Below are positions 12,908-13,570 of a stretch of 13,570 nt of DNA, one piece after another. Within the stretch, counting starts at the first letter, position 1, and every line of letters begins with the position of its first letter. A model generated the notes under the pieces. The model was not told where the DNA came from and did not search any database. It worked only from the letters and a program-made list of their open reading frames with translations. A program made the translations under genes and the position numbers. Source of the DNA: an uncultured Collinsella sp. (GTDB taxonomy: Bacteria > Actinomycetota > Coriobacteriia > Coriobacteriales > Coriobacteriaceae); assembly GCA_900547805.1 (NCBI GenBank), contig URIE01000045.1, positions 1 through 13,570 of the forward strand, read 5' to 3'.

Positions 12908-13486
12908 ATGCAGGAGCTTGAGGATCGTATTCGCCATGACGGCATCGTAAAGGCCGGTAACGTCCTTAAGGTTGATGCCTTCCTCAACCACCAGTGCGAC
13001 GTTGAGCTGTTCGACCATATGGGCGCCGAGTGGGCCCGTCTGTTCGAGGGTGTCGAGATCAACAAGATCCTGACGATCGAGGCTTCGGGCATTGGCATGG
13101 CTTGCATTGCGGCCCAGCATTTTGGTGGCGTGCCGGTGGTCTTTGCCAAGAAGGCACAGTCCATCAACCTCGACGGCGAGCAGTATGCCACGACCATCTA
13201 CTCCTTTACCAAGCAGAAGGAGTACCCGGTTATCGTTGGCAAGCGCTTCCTGTCCGAGGGCGACAAGGTCCTGATTATCGACGACTTCCTGGCCAACGGC
13301 TGCGCGCTCGAGGGTCTTATCAAGATCTGCGAGGCTGCAGGTGCCGAGGTGTCCGGTATTGGCATTGCAGTGGAGAAGGGCTTCCAGGGCGGCGGCGATA
13401 AGCTCCGCAAGCGCGGCTTCCGCGTTGAGAGCCTGGCCCGTATCGCCGATATGGACTGCGAGAACGGCGAGATTACCTTCGCCTAG
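12908..13486 (+). CDS. xpt: Xanthine phosphoribosyltransferase
   Basis: Salvages xanthine by transferring it to PRPP, giving XMP for guanine nucleotide synthesis; cytosolic type I phosphoribosyltransferase. The 192 residues match the Bacillus Xpt layout: EDRIRHDGIVKAGNVLKVDAFLNHQ at the N-terminus, EASGIGMACIAA (58-69), the flexible segment around SINLDGEQYATTIYSFTK, and the PRPP-binding motif VLIIDDFLANG (121-131), followed by GIGIAVEKGFQ. RVESLARI near the C-terminus is also characteristic. ATG 12908 is preceded by AAGGGG with seven bases between. It is a single gene; no permease such as pbuX follows within the window, and a perfect palindromic terminator closes it. Confidence 0.96.
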   Translation: MQELEDRIRHDGIVKAGNVLKVDAFLNHQCDVELFDHMGAEWARLFEGVEINKILTIEASGIGMACIAAQHFGGVPVVFAKKAQSINLDGEQYATTIYSFTKQKEYPVIVGKRFLSEGDKVLIIDDFLANGCALEGLIKICEAAGAEVSGIGIAVEKGFQGGGDKLRKRGFRVESLARIADMDCENGEITFA

Positions 13487-13513
13487 GCTCGCAACACAAG
13501 CGATTGATATGCG

Positions 13514-13549
13514 ATGTGACAAAGGGACTGTCCCTTTGTCACATTTTTT
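13514..13549 (+). terminator. Perfect palindromic terminator after xpt
   Basis: A 14-pair perfect stem with a 3-base loop (13514-13527 with 13531-13544), followed by TTTTTT. Very strong on the plus strand. The sequence, with AAAGGGA and TCCCTTT around the loop, resembles dispersed palindromic repeats in some gut bacteria; that resemblance is from memory and unverified. The last 20 bases of the window hold nothing recognisable. Confidence 0.92.
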
Positions 13550-13570
13550 GTATGAGGGGAGGTGTCGATA

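Overview
The window looks like chromosomal DNA of a gut Coriobacteriia actinobacterium, most likely Collinsella or a close relative. This is an inference from the G+C-rich codon usage, the gene content (anaerobic cysteine desulfidase, a C_GCAxxG_C_C redox protein, a four-domain S1 protein) and the mix of ATG, GTG and TTG starts behind GAAAGG/AAGGGG-type ribosome binding sites. No 16S or other taxonomic marker is present.

Layout. 1-912: 3' two thirds of argH (+), closed by a terminator. 1298-1702: ndk (+). 1880-2347: rpiB (-), convergent with ndk, each with its own terminator hairpin. 2619-3938: L-cysteine desulfidase (+), divergent from rpiB, with paired TTTGAT/ATCAAA sites in between. 3938-4084: a 12-bp hairpin on the stop codon, followed by structured repeat copy A. 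4128-4886: HAD phosphatase (-). 5202-6368: rpsA (+, TTG start) with a strong terminator. 6457-7818: a complete IS256-family insertion sequence (transposase on -), for which 29-bp imperfect inverted repeats and an 8-bp target duplication can be read. 8066-8421: rnpB, type A RNase P RNA (+). 8430-8553: structured repeat copy B, nine bases after rnpB. 8640-9275: yigZ/IMPACT family (+, TTG start). 9343-9789: C_GCAxxG_C_C family protein (-). 10018-11301: metY (+). 11443-12747: MFS drug:H+ antiporter-type exporter (+). 12908-13486: xpt (+), with a perfect palindromic terminator.

The genes are mostly single transcription units with their own terminators: housekeeping functions (arginine and nucleotide metabolism, translation, tRNA processing, pentose phosphate, purine salvage) mixed with sulfur metabolism. 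The cysteine desulfidase releases sulfide, pyruvate and ammonia from cysteine, whereas MetY would capture sulfide into homocysteine. They are not in one operon, so any link is by pathway only.

The most interesting signal is the pair of about 120-base elements at 3968-4084 and 8430-8553. They share identical unpaired and inner segments, while their long closing stems differ almost completely in sequence but remain perfectly paired. I count seven compensatory base-pair changes. This is the pattern expected of a conserved structured RNA rather than a freshly copied repeat. The second noteworthy structure is a long inverted repeat in the IS that can fold the transposase ribosome binding site and GTG start into a stem, as in systems that silence transposase mRNA read in from outside.
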